Shown: positions 44,728 to 53,926 of the stretch, piece by piece
Numbering within the stretch: the first letter of the stretch is position 1
Layout: each line of letters starts with the position of its first letter
Program-made: the position numbers and the translations under genes
Notes under the pieces: generated by a model
What the model saw: the letters and a program-made list of their open reading frames with translations, nothing else
The model's database searches: none
Told to the model about the DNA's origin: nothing
Origin: CAYNZP01 sp964401835
GTDB taxonomy: Bacteria > Planctomycetota > Phycisphaerae > SM23-33
Direction of reading: 5' to 3'
NCBI GenBank assembly: GCA_964401835.1
Contig: CAYNZP010000005.1
Coordinates: 124,001-188,000, forward strand
DNA: 64,000 nucleotides

Positions 44728-44834
44728 TTATTTCATGCGCGCAAGAGCAAGCACAGGCAGCTCCTTTTTACGGGCTGTCTGCGCTTCTCTATTTTGTTGT
44801 CGTTTCTTCAGCTTACAAATTTTAAAAAGTCAGG

Positions 44835-45857
44835 CTAAAGCCCCTGATCCTCATCATACGCAGGTTGCGAAGCCGGCTCTTTTATGACAGGTGGAACATA
44901 CTTGCCAGGCTTGATGGTCATGTTCATGACGCCTTCCTGCTTGACCACCATAGTCATCTTTTCGGCTGATTCCTCGTCTCCCGCGACATCTGGCATAACC
45001 AGGACCATGTTCGATTTCTGGTTCGCATTCAATTGCGTCATCATGCCCAGCACAAGGTCGTATTTCATCACGCCGTCCTGAGTCATTTCCATCTTTTTGA
45101 ATTCCATCTTCATCCCAGGCTGCATTTCAAAGCTGCCGCCCTCTTCCGTCTTCATCGTCCCCTTGAAATCAATCAGAGCCAATTTTCCTGAAGATGTTTT
45201 TTCGATATCCTTGAGCTTGCAGTTCTGTTTGATATCCATTTCACCAAGCATCGGAAAATTCATTTTAGAAGCTGCTACCCAACTATCGCCGACACCAACA
45301 GGTTTGGTCGGCAGGAATTTTTTGGAATAGTCGATCATCTCTTTCATCATCTCATCGTTGAACTGTTTTTTCATGGCTTCCATCATCGGCGCAGAGTCCG
45401 GGAATTCTGCACCCATTTTATCGAACATTTCACTAATGCCTGAAACTTCAACCAGGTTTCCTTCAGGGTCCACGGCGGCAGAAATCTCTGTTTCAAGCAT
45501 CTTCTCGTATATCGATGCCATCGGGTTAAAACCCTCGTCCGGTTCGGCGCTGTCATAGGACATATTCACCGGGCCACCGGTAATTGACTGGACTATCCTC
45601 TTAAAGGTCGTCGTCATTTTTTTAGAACCATTCTCGTCTGGCTCACTTATTACCATCTCCATGACCATCAACATATTCACGTTCTGAGAAAAAGAACCAG
45701 CCTCGCCCATTATCGTGGTCTGCTGCATGTTCTGGTTCTGAGTCAGTACGTATGTTCCGGGCTTAAATGTTTGCTTGAGGGTAACCTTCTGCTGCTCACA
45801 ATAAGCGGCCGAGGCGATGGTAAGAATTGACAGGATAATCAGACTCTTTTTTAACAT
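44835..45857 (-). CDS. Secreted DUF6263-like protein of unknown function
   Basis: 340 aa with an N-terminal signal peptide (LIILSILTIASAAYC; cleavage near AYC-EQ). The body is Met-rich and polar, with a beta-rich pattern (TFKPGTYVLTQNQNMQQT, VEVSGISEMFDKMG, VGVGDSWVAASKMNFPMLG, NCKLKDIEKTSSGKLALI) resembling DUF6263. Cys20 in the signal region could be a lipobox variant (AAYC), making a lipoprotein possible. Function is unknown. It has its own promoter at 45888-45916 and lies upstream of mfd on the same strand. Confidence 0.75.
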   Translation of the reverse strand: MLKKSLIILSILTIASAAYCEQQKVTLKQTFKPGTYVLTQNQNMQQTTIMGEAGSFSQNVNMLMVMEMVISEPDENGSKKMTTTFKRIVQSITGGPVNMSYDSAEPDEGFNPMASIYEKMLETEISAAVDPEGNLVEVSGISEMFDKMGAEFPDSAPMMEAMKKQFNDEMMKEMIDYSKKFLPTKPVGVGDSWVAASKMNFPMLGEMDIKQNCKLKDIEKTSSGKLALIDFKGTMKTEEGGSFEMQPGMKMEFKKMEMTQDGVMKYDLVLGMMTQLNANQKSNMVLVMPDVAGDEESAEKMTMVVKQEGVMNMTIKPGKYVPPVIKEPASQPAYDEDQGL

Positions 45858-45887
45858 TAGAATGTCCTTTCCGGAAATGTTTCCACC

Positions 45888-45916
45888 ATAATACGTCAGC
45901 CAATAGGATCAGGCAA
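45888..45916 (-). promoter_or_regulatory. Promoter of the DUF6263-like gene
   Basis: Minus strand TTGCCT (45911-45916), 17-nt spacer, TATTAT (45888-45893); predicted start ~45880, about 23 nt before the ATG. Confidence 0.65.
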
Positions 45917-45967
45917 ATTTTCCCCAATTATTTACGGCTCAATTATTTTCTTTATCTGCAAGGTAAA

Positions 45968-45996
45968 TTGCAACATTAACATTCCATCCTTATAAT
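45968..45996 (+). promoter_or_regulatory. galE promoter
   Basis: TTGCAA (45968-45973), 17-nt spacer, TATAAT (45991-45996). The start is expected near 46003, leaving a ~20-nt leader that contains AGGAG before the galE ATG. Confidence 0.75.
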
Positions 45997-46024
45997 CCAC
46001 TCTTAACTTCAGGAGCAAAATAAT

Positions 46025-47008
46025 ATGAACGTTTTACTTACAGGTGGTGCCGGGTATATCGGCTCTCACGTTGTTCGGACCCTAAGAGACAGCGGCCATA
46101 ATTGCGTCGTTTTCGACAGCCTTGCCAAAGGCAACGCCGAGTCGGTCAAAAACACTGAGATGGTAGTAGCCGACGTCGCCGACGCCGAATCCCTCAAGAT
46201 CGCCCTGAGCGAAAACAAAATAGACATGGTCATTCATCTGGCTGCGTTTATCGAGGCTGGCGAATCCGTCGAAAAGCCTGACAAGTATTTCCAGAACAAC
46301 ACCATAATCGGCCTGACGCTACTCGACGCCATGCGAGAGACCGGCGTAAACAAGATGGTCTTCAGTTCGACCGCTGCCGTCTACGGCACGCCAAAGCGGG
46401 TACCTATCGAAGAGGACTACCGTCTCGAACCAATTAATCCATATGGCGCGAGCAAGCTTTGCGTCGAATATATGCTCCGCAGCTATGCCGAGGCATATGG
46501 CATGGGTTTTGTTTCACTACGATATTTCAACGTCGCCGGCGCACACCCCAGCGGCGATACCGGCGAAGCCCACACCCCAGAGACGCATTTAATCCCACTT
46601 GTGCTGCAGGTCCCGCTTGGGCAACGCGAGAAGATATTCATCTTCGGCGACGACTACGACACGCCGGATGGCACGTGCATACGCGATTATATCCATGTCT
46701 GCGACCTTGCCGACGCCCATGTTCTGGCAGCTGATGCCATCGATGAGTCAAAGGTAAAGGTTTACAATCTGGGCAATGGCGAGGGCTTCAGCGTAAAAGA
46801 GGTAATCGAAACCTGCCGCAAAGTCACTGGCCACGACATCCCAGCCAAGGTCGATGCCCGCCGCCCGGGCGATCCGCCAAGGCTTGTCGCATCATCAAAA
46901 AGAGCGATGGACGAATTGGGCTGGCAGCCGAAGTTCCCGCAGCTAGAGACCATCGTAACTCACGCCTGGCAATGGCATAAGAGCCATCCGGACGGGTATA
47001 AAAGCTAA
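46025..47008 (+). CDS. galE: UDP-glucose 4-epimerase
   Basis: Interconverts UDP-glucose and UDP-galactose (or their N-acetyl forms) for cell-surface sugars. The 327-aa short-chain dehydrogenase has the NAD motif LLTGGAGYIGSHVV, VIHLAAFIEAGESVEKPDKYF, catalytic Ser in FSSTAAVYG and the YGASK pair (NPYGASKLCVE), then CIRDYIHVCDLADAHV and YNLGNGEGFSVKEV. Single gene with its own promoter and terminator. Confidence 0.95.
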   Translation: MNVLLTGGAGYIGSHVVRTLRDSGHNCVVFDSLAKGNAESVKNTEMVVADVADAESLKIALSENKIDMVIHLAAFIEAGESVEKPDKYFQNNTIIGLTLLDAMRETGVNKMVFSSTAAVYGTPKRVPIEEDYRLEPINPYGASKLCVEYMLRSYAEAYGMGFVSLRYFNVAGAHPSGDTGEAHTPETHLIPLVLQVPLGQREKIFIFGDDYDTPDGTCIRDYIHVCDLADAHVLAADAIDESKVKVYNLGNGEGFSVKEVIETCRKVTGHDIPAKVDARRPGDPPRLVASSKRAMDELGWQPKFPQLETIVTHAWQWHKSHPDGYKS

Positions 47009-47063
47009 AGAAAAGCACCAAAGACAATAAATCTTGTCCAAAACTTGATATATCAAAAATATC

Positions 47064-47099
47064 ATTTTGGGTTTTCCGTTTACCCCAAAATAATTTTTG
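47064..47099 (+). terminator. Intrinsic terminator after galE
   Basis: ATTTTGGG (47064-47071) pairs with CCCAAAAT (47084-47091), followed by a T-run. It separates galE from the nfn-like pair. Confidence 0.7.
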
Positions 47100-47151
47100 T
47101 TAAAATGCCCAATTCTGTTTAACTTCAAATATAGAGAAGGCGTTACTTTTT

Positions 47152-48006
47152 ATGTTCACAGTACTGAAAAACGAGGAATTAGCCCCGCAGGTTCACAGGC
47201 TTGTACTTGAGGCACCGCGCGTGGCCAAGGCCCGCAAGCCGGGGCAATTTGTAATCGTCCGTGTCAAGGAAGGTGCTGAGCGTATCCCGCTCACTATCGC
47301 CGATGCAGACGCTGAGGCCGGCACGATAACCATTATCGTTCAGTCTATCGGAATCGGGACGCAGCAGATCGTCTCCACACCGGTAGGCGGCAGCATAAAA
47401 GACGTCGCAGGCCCGCTCGGAAAAGACACTGAGATCGAAAACTTCGGCAAGGTCGTATGTGTTGGCGGCGGCGTAGGCACGGCGGTGCTTTATCCGCTGG
47501 CCAAAGCACTAGCCGATGCAGGCAACGAAGTTACTACAATCATCGGCGGCAGAAGCGAGAAATATGTTATCCTTAAAGATGAGCTGGCCGCGTTTTCCAA
47601 AGAACTGGTGGCTACGACTGAGGACGGTTCTCTCGGCATCAAGGGCTTTGTAACCGCCCCACTCGGAGAGATTCTTGAAGATGAATCCCGCAGGCCCGAC
47701 GCCGTCTTCGCGGTCGGCCCGGTCCCGATGATGTCTGCTATCGTTGAACAGACCCGGCCCTATGGCGTAAAGACAATCGTCAGCCTGAATCCAATCATGG
47801 TCGACGGCACGGGGATGTGCGGCGGCTGCAGAGTCACAATCGGAAATGAAATTAAATTCGCCTGTGTTGACGGCCCGGAATTCGACGGCCATCTGGTCGA
47901 CTTCAAGGAACTGTCGCAGCGCCAGATGACTTATCACGATGAAAAATCCGGATGCAAGCTTGACGAGCAGTTTCAGGCCATTCCTTCAGAGAATAACGAT
48001 GAATAA
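47152..48006 (+). CDS. NfnA-like FAD/NAD-binding subunit (ferredoxin-NADP reductase alpha)
   Basis: 284-aa flavoprotein of the dihydroorotate-dehydrogenase electron-transfer-subunit type. It has an FAD-binding barrel (~1-95: RKPGQFVIVRV, IPLTIADAD), an NAD-binding domain (~100-215: VCVGGGVGTAVLYPLAKAL) and C-terminal cysteines for a [2Fe-2S] cluster (GTGMCGGCRVTIG, FACVDGPEFDGH). With the next gene it matches NfnAB, which transfers electrons between NADH, NADPH and ferredoxin by flavin-based bifurcation in anaerobes; a simpler reductase is possible. Its stop overlaps the nfnB-like start. Confidence 0.88.
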   Translation: MFTVLKNEELAPQVHRLVLEAPRVAKARKPGQFVIVRVKEGAERIPLTIADADAEAGTITIIVQSIGIGTQQIVSTPVGGSIKDVAGPLGKDTEIENFGKVVCVGGGVGTAVLYPLAKALADAGNEVTTIIGGRSEKYVILKDELAAFSKELVATTEDGSLGIKGFVTAPLGEILEDESRRPDAVFAVGPVPMMSAIVEQTRPYGVKTIVSLNPIMVDGTGMCGGCRVTIGNEIKFACVDGPEFDGHLVDFKELSQRQMTYHDEKSGCKLDEQFQAIPSENNDE

Positions 48007-49411
48007 CGAAAAACTTACAGCAAAAGACCGTCTCGCTATAGATCGTGTCAAGATGCCCGAGCAGGATCCCCAAAAGCGCAACAGGAACTTCGAGGAAGTT
48101 AACCAGGGCCTTCAAGAAGCGGCTGCAATCGAAGAAGCCAAGCGATGTCTCCTATGCAAAAACCGTCCTTGCGTCCAGGGTTGCCCTGTGCGTGTGCGGA
48201 TTCCCGAATTTATCGAAAAAGTAGCAGAAGGCGATTTCGCAGCGGCAGCCGACATTCTTCTGGTGGACAACGCCCTTCCGGCCACTACAGGCCGTGTTTG
48301 CCCGCAGGAAAAACAGTGCGAGGAAAAGTGCGTCCGCAGCGTCAAAGGCGAGCCGGTAGCTGTCGGCTGGCTGGAGCGGTTCGTCGCTGACTGGGCGATA
48401 GCTAATCGCGAGCCCCAAAAGCTGGAAGTTGAAAAGACCGGCTTCAAGGTCGCCGTTGTAGGAAGTGGTCCGGGCGGTCTGACGGCTGCTGGTGAGTTGG
48501 CACGCATGGGCCATGATGTAACAGTTTTCGAGGCCTTGCACGATACCGGAGGAGTCCTTCGCTACGGAATTCCGGAATTCCGTCTTCCCAAGGCCATCGT
48601 GGATAAAGAGGTCGGAAATCTTAAAGCTCTTGGTGTGAAAATCGAATGCAACGTCATCGTCGGCAAGACTATTACGATGGATGAAATTCGGGAAGAGTTC
48701 GACGCCTGCTTCGTGGCAAACGGAGCCGGCCTTCCGATGTTCCTGAATATCGCGGGCGAGAACCTAAAGGGCGTTTACTCGGCCAACGAATATCTCACTC
48801 GCGTCAATCTTATGGGTGCGTACAAAGGCGAAACCGGCGGAACACCAGTAGCACGCGGCAGCGTTACGGTAGTCTTTGGCGGCGGTAATACGGCGATGGA
48901 CGCCGTACGCACATCCAAACGGCTCGGTTCGCAGAGGTCAATTATCGCTTACCGCAGAAGCCGCGAAGAAATGCCCGCCAGAATCGAAGAAATCAAACAC
49001 GCCGAGGAAGAAGGCGTGGAATTCATGTTCCTGGTAAGCCCGCTTGAAATTACCGGCGACAAAAACGGCTGGGTTAAGTCCGTCCGCCTGCAGCGTATGG
49101 AACTCGGCAAGCCGGATGCTTCCGGCAGACGCCGCCCTGTTCCCATCGAGGGCAGTGAGTTCGAGCTGGCCGCTGACATCCTTATCGTAGCAATCGGAAT
49201 CAAGGCCAATCCGCTTCTGACGTCCACGTGTCCTGACTTGAAGCTCAATAAATGGGGTAACATCGAAGTCGATGAAAACAACATGACCTCTATTCCTGGA
49301 GTATTCGCCGGGGGTGATATTGTCCGTGGCGGAGCGACAGTAATTTTGGCGATGGGCGACGGCAAAGACGCAGCAGAGGGAATCGACAGCTACCTCAAAA
49401 GCAAGAGCTGA
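47999..49411 (+). CDS. NfnB-like / glutamate synthase small-subunit oxidoreductase
   Basis: 470-aa protein of the GltA/NfnB type. The N-terminal cysteine region (~45-110: CLLCKNRPCVQGCPVRV and CPQEKQCEEKCVRS) binds two [4Fe-4S] clusters. Two nucleotide-binding motifs follow: VAVVGSGPGGLTAAGELARMG for FAD and VVFGGGNTAMDAVRT for NAD(P), then VFAGGDIVRGGATVILAMGDGK. ATG 47999 starts within the last codons of the NfnA-like gene, so the pair is coupled. No glutamate synthase large subunit is adjacent, favouring an NfnAB pair. Confidence 0.88.
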   Translation: MNNEKLTAKDRLAIDRVKMPEQDPQKRNRNFEEVNQGLQEAAAIEEAKRCLLCKNRPCVQGCPVRVRIPEFIEKVAEGDFAAAADILLVDNALPATTGRVCPQEKQCEEKCVRSVKGEPVAVGWLERFVADWAIANREPQKLEVEKTGFKVAVVGSGPGGLTAAGELARMGHDVTVFEALHDTGGVLRYGIPEFRLPKAIVDKEVGNLKALGVKIECNVIVGKTITMDEIREEFDACFVANGAGLPMFLNIAGENLKGVYSANEYLTRVNLMGAYKGETGGTPVARGSVTVVFGGGNTAMDAVRTSKRLGSQRSIIAYRRSREEMPARIEEIKHAEEEGVEFMFLVSPLEITGDKNGWVKSVRLQRMELGKPDASGRRRPVPIEGSEFELAADILIVAIGIKANPLLTSTCPDLKLNKWGNIEVDENNMTSIPGVFAGGDIVRGGATVILAMGDGKDAAEGIDSYLKSKS

Positions 49412-49570
49412 TCTTCGTATCCAAACAAGCCATTTGAAGATTACAGATCAAGTCTGCGCAAAATTTGCCATTTTTTTCCATCTCTCCGGGGCCCATGTGC
49501 CTAGAATGTTTATAAAAGTGTATCTATTGGGGCTGTAACGACCTTTTGAACAAGGAAATGGAGAAACATT

Positions 49571-50119
49571 ATGCACGAGATGACAGCAAGTAATCTGCGA
49601 AGCGCTTTTGGCGGTGAATCCATGGCTCACATGCGGTATCTGATTTGGGCAGACAAAGCCGAGGAAGAAAGCTTCCCCAACGTTGCCCGACTATTCAGGG
49701 CTATATCATTTGCCGAGCAGGCCCACGCGACGAATCATTTTCAGGCTCTTAAAGATGTTGCTGGAGCCTTTGGCGTAAGTGCCGGAGGAGGCTTCGGCCT
49801 AAACAGCACGTCTGCAAACCTTCAGGGCGCTATCGACGGCGAGAACTTCGAGATAAACGAGATGTACCCCGCTTATATCGAGGTCGCGAAAATGCAAAGT
49901 GAAACCGGGGCTGTTAAGAGCATGCACTATGCCATCAGCGCCGAGAAGATTCACGCCGCCATGTACACCGAAGCCAAGCAGGCCGTCGACGCCGGAGCGG
50001 ATGCTGAACTGGGTGATATACATATCTGTGAAGTATGCGGTTACACCACAGAAGGCGAACTGCCGGACAAGTGCCCCATCTGTGCAGCCGCAAAAGACAA
50101 GTTCGTAACCTTCGCTTGA
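49571..50119 (+). CDS. rbr: Rubrerythrin
   Basis: NADH/rubredoxin-linked peroxidase of anaerobes that reduces hydrogen peroxide. The 182-aa protein has a diiron four-helix domain (~1-140: GGESMAHMRYLIWADKAEEE, FAEQAHATNHFQAL, ENFEINEMYPAYIEVA, SAEKIHAAMY) and a C-terminal rubredoxin domain (CEVCGYTTEGELPDKCPIC). First gene of the oxygen-defence block. Confidence 0.96.
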   Translation: MHEMTASNLRSAFGGESMAHMRYLIWADKAEEESFPNVARLFRAISFAEQAHATNHFQALKDVAGAFGVSAGGGFGLNSTSANLQGAIDGENFEINEMYPAYIEVAKMQSETGAVKSMHYAISAEKIHAAMYTEAKQAVDAGADAELGDIHICEVCGYTTEGELPDKCPICAAAKDKFVTFA

Positions 50120-50217
50120 ATTTGATTAAAAATTCCATAATGCTTAGACTCACATCTGTGTGGTGGCTGACAACGCTACCTCGCAGTTTTTTAAGCCGAG
50201 GATTTTGAACTTCTGCG

Positions 50218-51024
50218 ATGCCACTGACAAAGCATGCAAATTCGTTTGAGCAGCTATACGAGCGTTACAACCGCCGGGAGTTTGTCCACCCCGACCCGCT
50301 TGAATTCCTCTACGATTACGACGACCCGGCTGACAGAGAGATAGTCGGCCTGATCGCAAGCTGCCTGGCATACGGCCGTGTGGGGCAAATCCTGCGAAGC
50401 GTTTCGGTAGTCTTGGACAGACTGGGCCCGAGTCCTGCAAAATTTCTCCAAAACACAGCGCCAGGTAAGCTGGGAAAACTTTTTGGTGATTTCAAACACC
50501 GCTTCGCCACGGGAGAACACCTCGCTGCGCTGCTGGCCGGAATTAAAAAAACAATTTCCCGCCACGGTTCGCTTGAGAGATGTTTTTCCTCGTCGGTAAG
50601 CAAGGCTGACAGTGACATCTTGCCGGCGCTTTGCGGATTTTTCGGCGAGCTGAAAAATTCTGCCTGCAGCGATTTCGGCCATCTGCTGGCGGACCCAGCC
50701 CGAAAAAGCGCATGCAAACGCCTGAACCTTTACCTGCGATGGATGGTCCGCTGCGACAGTGTCGACCCCGGCGGCTGGACGTCTGTGAGCCCTTCGAACC
50801 TGCTGATTCCGCTTGATACGCATATGTATCGCATAGGCAGGGCGTTCGGGCTGACGCAAAGAAAGTCGGCAAATTTGCAAACGGCGCTCGAAATTACCTC
50901 CGCATTCCGTAAAATCACACCTGAAGACCCTGTCCGTTATGACTTTGCGCTTACCCGGCTGGGCATCCGCACCGACACGGACCTGGGGGAATTTCTCGCT
51001 AAATGCGAAATCCAGTGCCTATAA
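50218..51024 (+). CDS. TIGR02757 (DUF2400) family protein
   Basis: 268-aa protein of the TIGR02757 family, recognised by HPDPLEFLYDYDDPADREIVGLIASCLAYGRVGQIL near the N-terminus, KRLNLYLRWMVRCDSVDPGGW in the middle and PLDTHMYRIGRAFGLTQRKSAN. The fold resembles helix-hairpin-helix DNA glycosylases, and the Lys/Asp positions suggest, but do not prove, nucleic acid binding. Its biological role is unknown. It lies 7 nt upstream of the metal permease. Confidence 0.85.
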   Translation: MPLTKHANSFEQLYERYNRREFVHPDPLEFLYDYDDPADREIVGLIASCLAYGRVGQILRSVSVVLDRLGPSPAKFLQNTAPGKLGKLFGDFKHRFATGEHLAALLAGIKKTISRHGSLERCFSSSVSKADSDILPALCGFFGELKNSACSDFGHLLADPARKSACKRLNLYLRWMVRCDSVDPGGWTSVSPSNLLIPLDTHMYRIGRAFGLTQRKSANLQTALEITSAFRKITPEDPVRYDFALTRLGIRTDTDLGEFLAKCEIQCL

Positions 51025-51030
51025 TGCGAT

Positions 51031-52311
51031 ATGTTGGAAAGACTTGAGCAAATTCCAGCCGACTTCTGGTCGGTCCTGGCCGAAATGTCACCATACTTGC
51101 TGCTGGGATTCCTGGTTGCGGGCGGGCTTTCTGTGCTTATCCCGACGAGTTTCGTGGAAAAGCATCTGGGCAAGGGCATATTCTGGCCGGTGGTAAAAGC
51201 TGCGGCTGTGGGCGTTCCCCTTCCGCTGTGTTCGTGCGGGGTAATACCTGTCTCGGCTTCACTGCGACGACACGGCGCGGGGCGAGGCGCGACGACAGCC
51301 TTCCTGATATCTACACCGCAGACCGGTGTGGACAGCATATTCGTTACATACAGCCTCCTGGGTGGAGTCTTCGCGATATTCCGGCCGATAACTGCACTTA
51401 TCTGCGGAGTCCTCGGGGGCGGCCTGGTCTCGGTGTTTGAAAAAAATTCCTCACATGCCGACTATCACAAACCCGAAACCTGCATGGACGCCTGCTGCAT
51501 CGAAAGCGGACGGGGCAAATTCTATCGGGCGATGAGTTACGGCTTCGGCACGCTGCCGAGGGATATCGGCAAGCATATGCTTGTGGGCATTTTTATTGCT
51601 GCTCTTATTTCGGCGTTTATTCCTGAAAACTTTTTCACACCATATCTCGGCGGCGGGATTTTGGCGATGCTGGTAATGATGGTGCTTGGCATTCCTGTTT
51701 ACGTTTGCGCCACAGCCTCGGTCCCTCTGGCGTGGGCGCTGATTGACAAGGGCATCTCTCCGGGAGCAGCGTTGGTATTCCTTATGACAGGCCCCGCAAC
51801 CAACGCAGCCACTATCGCAGTTGTCTGGAAAACAATGGGCCATAAGACGGCAATTATTTATCTCATTAGCGTCGCGGCAAGTGCACTTGGTGCGGGATTG
51901 TTGCTGGACTACTTTTTTGAAGCGACAAACCTCGCGCCCGAACCCGGAATGGCCTACATGCTGCCGGATATTTTCAAGTGGATATGCGCAATAGTTCTTC
52001 TGGGGGTGCTGGGTATAGCCCTGTTCCGCGGAGTTCCCAAAGAAACTGAAGCCGTCAGCAAACTCTCAGCCGGCATGAAAAAGATAACGCTGAATATTTC
52101 CGGCATGACCTGCCGGCACTGCACGCAGAACGTGCGAACCGCCCTGCTCGAAGCCGAGGGTGTGGAATCTGCCCACGTTGACCTGGCAAGTAAACAGGCA
52201 GTTGTAGTGGGCAACGAATTCGATATAGACTCACTCAGACAGTCTGTTGAAAAACTCGGGTATTCGATCGAAAACATAACAGAAGAAACTCATCGGGAGA
52301 AAAATAAATGA
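51031..52311 (+). CDS. SO_0444-type Cu/Zn efflux permease with C-terminal HMA domain
   Basis: 426-aa membrane protein. The first ~340 residues form a DUF318-type permease with about 8 membrane segments and the Cys-containing loop VPLPLCSCGVIPVSASLRRHGAG, plus STPQTGVDS and MTGPATNAATIAV. The last ~75 residues are a heavy-metal-associated domain with the GMTCRHC metal-binding motif. Characterised relatives export copper or zinc. A fused HMA domain suggests the protein senses or delivers the metal to its own channel. Stop overlaps the cupin start (ATGA). Confidence 0.87.
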   Translation: MLERLEQIPADFWSVLAEMSPYLLLGFLVAGGLSVLIPTSFVEKHLGKGIFWPVVKAAAVGVPLPLCSCGVIPVSASLRRHGAGRGATTAFLISTPQTGVDSIFVTYSLLGGVFAIFRPITALICGVLGGGLVSVFEKNSSHADYHKPETCMDACCIESGRGKFYRAMSYGFGTLPRDIGKHMLVGIFIAALISAFIPENFFTPYLGGGILAMLVMMVLGIPVYVCATASVPLAWALIDKGISPGAALVFLMTGPATNAATIAVVWKTMGHKTAIIYLISVAASALGAGLLLDYFFEATNLAPEPGMAYMLPDIFKWICAIVLLGVLGIALFRGVPKETEAVSKLSAGMKKITLNISGMTCRHCTQNVRTALLEAEGVESAHVDLASKQAVVVGNEFDIDSLRQSVEKLGYSIENITEETHREKNK

Positions 52312-52646
52312 CGCAAGACAATGCGAAGGTTTCTGCCCCAGAGGCACTCGAAATAGCCCAGATGGTTCAATATGCCCAAGGTTCAATTGTCAGCAGGACT
52401 ATCGCCGACAGTGAAGCAGGGACAATTACACTATTTGCCTTTGACGCCGGCCAGGGCTTGAGCGAACACTCAGCCCCCTTTGACGCGTTTGTGCAAATCG
52501 TAGACGGGCAGGCTGAACTTATTATCGGCGGAAAAAGTGTGACCGCACAAGCAGGTGAGCTTGTAGTAATGCCGGCTGACATACCCCATGCAGTAAAAGC
52601 TACTGAGAAATTCAAGATGCTTTTGACTATGTTAAAGGCAAAGTGA
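52308..52646 (+). CDS. Cupin domain protein
   Basis: 112-aa single-domain cupin. The double motif is visible: LSEHSAPFDAFVQIVDGQAELIIGG and GELVVMPADIPHAVKA, with a metal-ligand pattern His/Glu/His but only one clear His in the first motif. Cupins of this type bind metals or small molecules. Translationally coupled to the permease and upstream of the sulfite reductase-like gene; its role is unknown. Confidence 0.85.
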   Translation: MTQDNAKVSAPEALEIAQMVQYAQGSIVSRTIADSEAGTITLFAFDAGQGLSEHSAPFDAFVQIVDGQAELIIGGKSVTAQAGELVVMPADIPHAVKATEKFKMLLTMLKAK

Positions 52647-52682
52647 CTACAGTTTTTTTCGATTAATGAGAAAGGATTTTTG

Positions 52683-53345
52683 ATGCTTAAGGATGGTGAA
52701 AAAGGAGCAATTCTCCAGCGAGACAAACAGACCTACGCGGTCGCGCCGCATATGCCGTGCGGTGTAGCCACGCCGGAAATACTTCGTAAGATAGCCGACG
52801 TCGGTGAAAAGTACGGCTGTGCCGCCCTCAAATGTACAAGTGCAGAGCGGATCGCAATTGTCGGCCTGAAGGAAGAAGATGTCGACAAGGTCTGGCAAGA
52901 GCTGGACATGACCCCAGGTAGTGCGGTCGGACTTTGCATACGCAGTATCAAGGCGTGCCCGGGAACGACTTTCTGCAAACTCGGCCAGCAGGACAGCATC
53001 GGCATGGGCATGAAGCTCGATGATAAATATCACGGGCTCGAGCTGCCGGGCAAGATGAAGATCGGCGTAAGTGGTTGCATAAACCAATGTGCCGAAACCT
53101 GCATCAAGGATATCGCACTTGTCGGCAAGCCAAAGGGGTGGACTCTCATGGTCGGCGGTAACGGCGGAGCAAGGCCCAGACTTGCTGAAAAGATGGTCGA
53201 AAACCTCTCCGACGAAGAGGTAATGGAATTAATTGAAACAATTCTCACCTACTTCAAAAGTAACGCCAAACCACACGAACGTCTTGGCAGAATGATTGAC
53301 CGTTTAGGAAGCCTGGAAGCATTCAAAGATGAAGCTGGCCTTTAA
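52683..53345 (+). CDS. Small siroheme-[4Fe-4S] sulfite/nitrite reductase-like protein
   Basis: 220 aa. It resembles the low-molecular-weight assimilatory-type sulfite reductase of Desulfovibrio: a half-size ferredoxin-like plus siroheme-binding protein. The cluster-binding cysteines are C92-X5-C98 (ACPGTTFCKLG) and C132-X3-C136 (GCINQC). The N-terminal part has a partial ferrodoxin-like domain (MPCGVATPEILRKIADVGEKYG). It could reduce sulfite or nitrite; the physiological electron donor is not seen. ATG 52683 is preferred with AAAGGA upstream. Confidence 0.85.
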   Translation: MLKDGEKGAILQRDKQTYAVAPHMPCGVATPEILRKIADVGEKYGCAALKCTSAERIAIVGLKEEDVDKVWQELDMTPGSAVGLCIRSIKACPGTTFCKLGQQDSIGMGMKLDDKYHGLELPGKMKIGVSGCINQCAETCIKDIALVGKPKGWTLMVGGNGGARPRLAEKMVENLSDEEVMELIETILTYFKSNAKPHERLGRMIDRLGSLEAFKDEAGL

Positions 53346-53360
53346 AAAAGGAACTTTAAA

Positions 53361-53879
53361 ATGACTGAGAAAACCGGCGCTGTAACTTTTCTGGGAAACC
53401 CATTGACCCTCGTCGGCGATGAGCTGAAAGTCGGCGATAAGGCACCGGACGTCTCCCTGCTCGACAATGAATTGAAAGAGGTAAAATTATCTTCCTTCAC
53501 CGGCAAGGTCTGTGTAATAAGCTCCGTACCTTCACTCGATACGCCTGTGTGCGACACAGAGACACGCCGCTTTAACGAAGAAGCTGCCAAACTTGGCGAC
53601 GGCGTGGCAGTCCTGACCGTCAGCATGGACCTGCCATTCGCGCAAGCTCGCTGGTGCGGTTCAGCTGGCATAAAAAAAGTCCAGACACTTTCAGACCACA
53701 AAGGAGCTGCTTTTGGGCAGGCGTATGGCCTTCTGATAAAGGAACTGCGGCTACTTTCCAGGTGCATCTTTGTCGTCGATTCGGAAGGGAAGATTCAATA
53801 CATACAGCTGGTAAAAGAAATTTCCGACGAGCCTGATTACGAGGCAGTGTTGGATGCCGTCAAAAAACTGACATCCTGA
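53361..53879 (+). CDS. tpx: Thiol peroxidase (Tpx-type peroxiredoxin)
   Basis: Thioredoxin-fold peroxidase that reduces hydrogen peroxide and lipid hydroperoxides. The 172 aa contain SVPSLDTPVCDTETRRFNEEA with the peroxidatic Cys, and the resolving Cys in ARWCGSAG, the two-cysteine pattern of Tpx. It follows the sulfite reductase-like gene by 15 nt. Confidence 0.95.
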   Translation: MTEKTGAVTFLGNPLTLVGDELKVGDKAPDVSLLDNELKEVKLSSFTGKVCVISSVPSLDTPVCDTETRRFNEEAAKLGDGVAVLTVSMDLPFAQARWCGSAGIKKVQTLSDHKGAAFGQAYGLLIKELRLLSRCIFVVDSEGKIQYIQLVKEISDEPDYEAVLDAVKKLTS

Positions 53880-53926
53880 AAAATGCGAAAAAACTTATTA
53901 CTTTTGATTAACTAGGAGACTTATTC

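Noticed and set aside
47045..47056. TTGATATATCAA palindrome after galE as an FNR-type operator
   Set aside because: FNR boxes have TTGAT-N4-ATCAA; here the half sites are two bases apart, and the site lies next to a terminator hairpin. A chance AT-rich palindrome is more likely.
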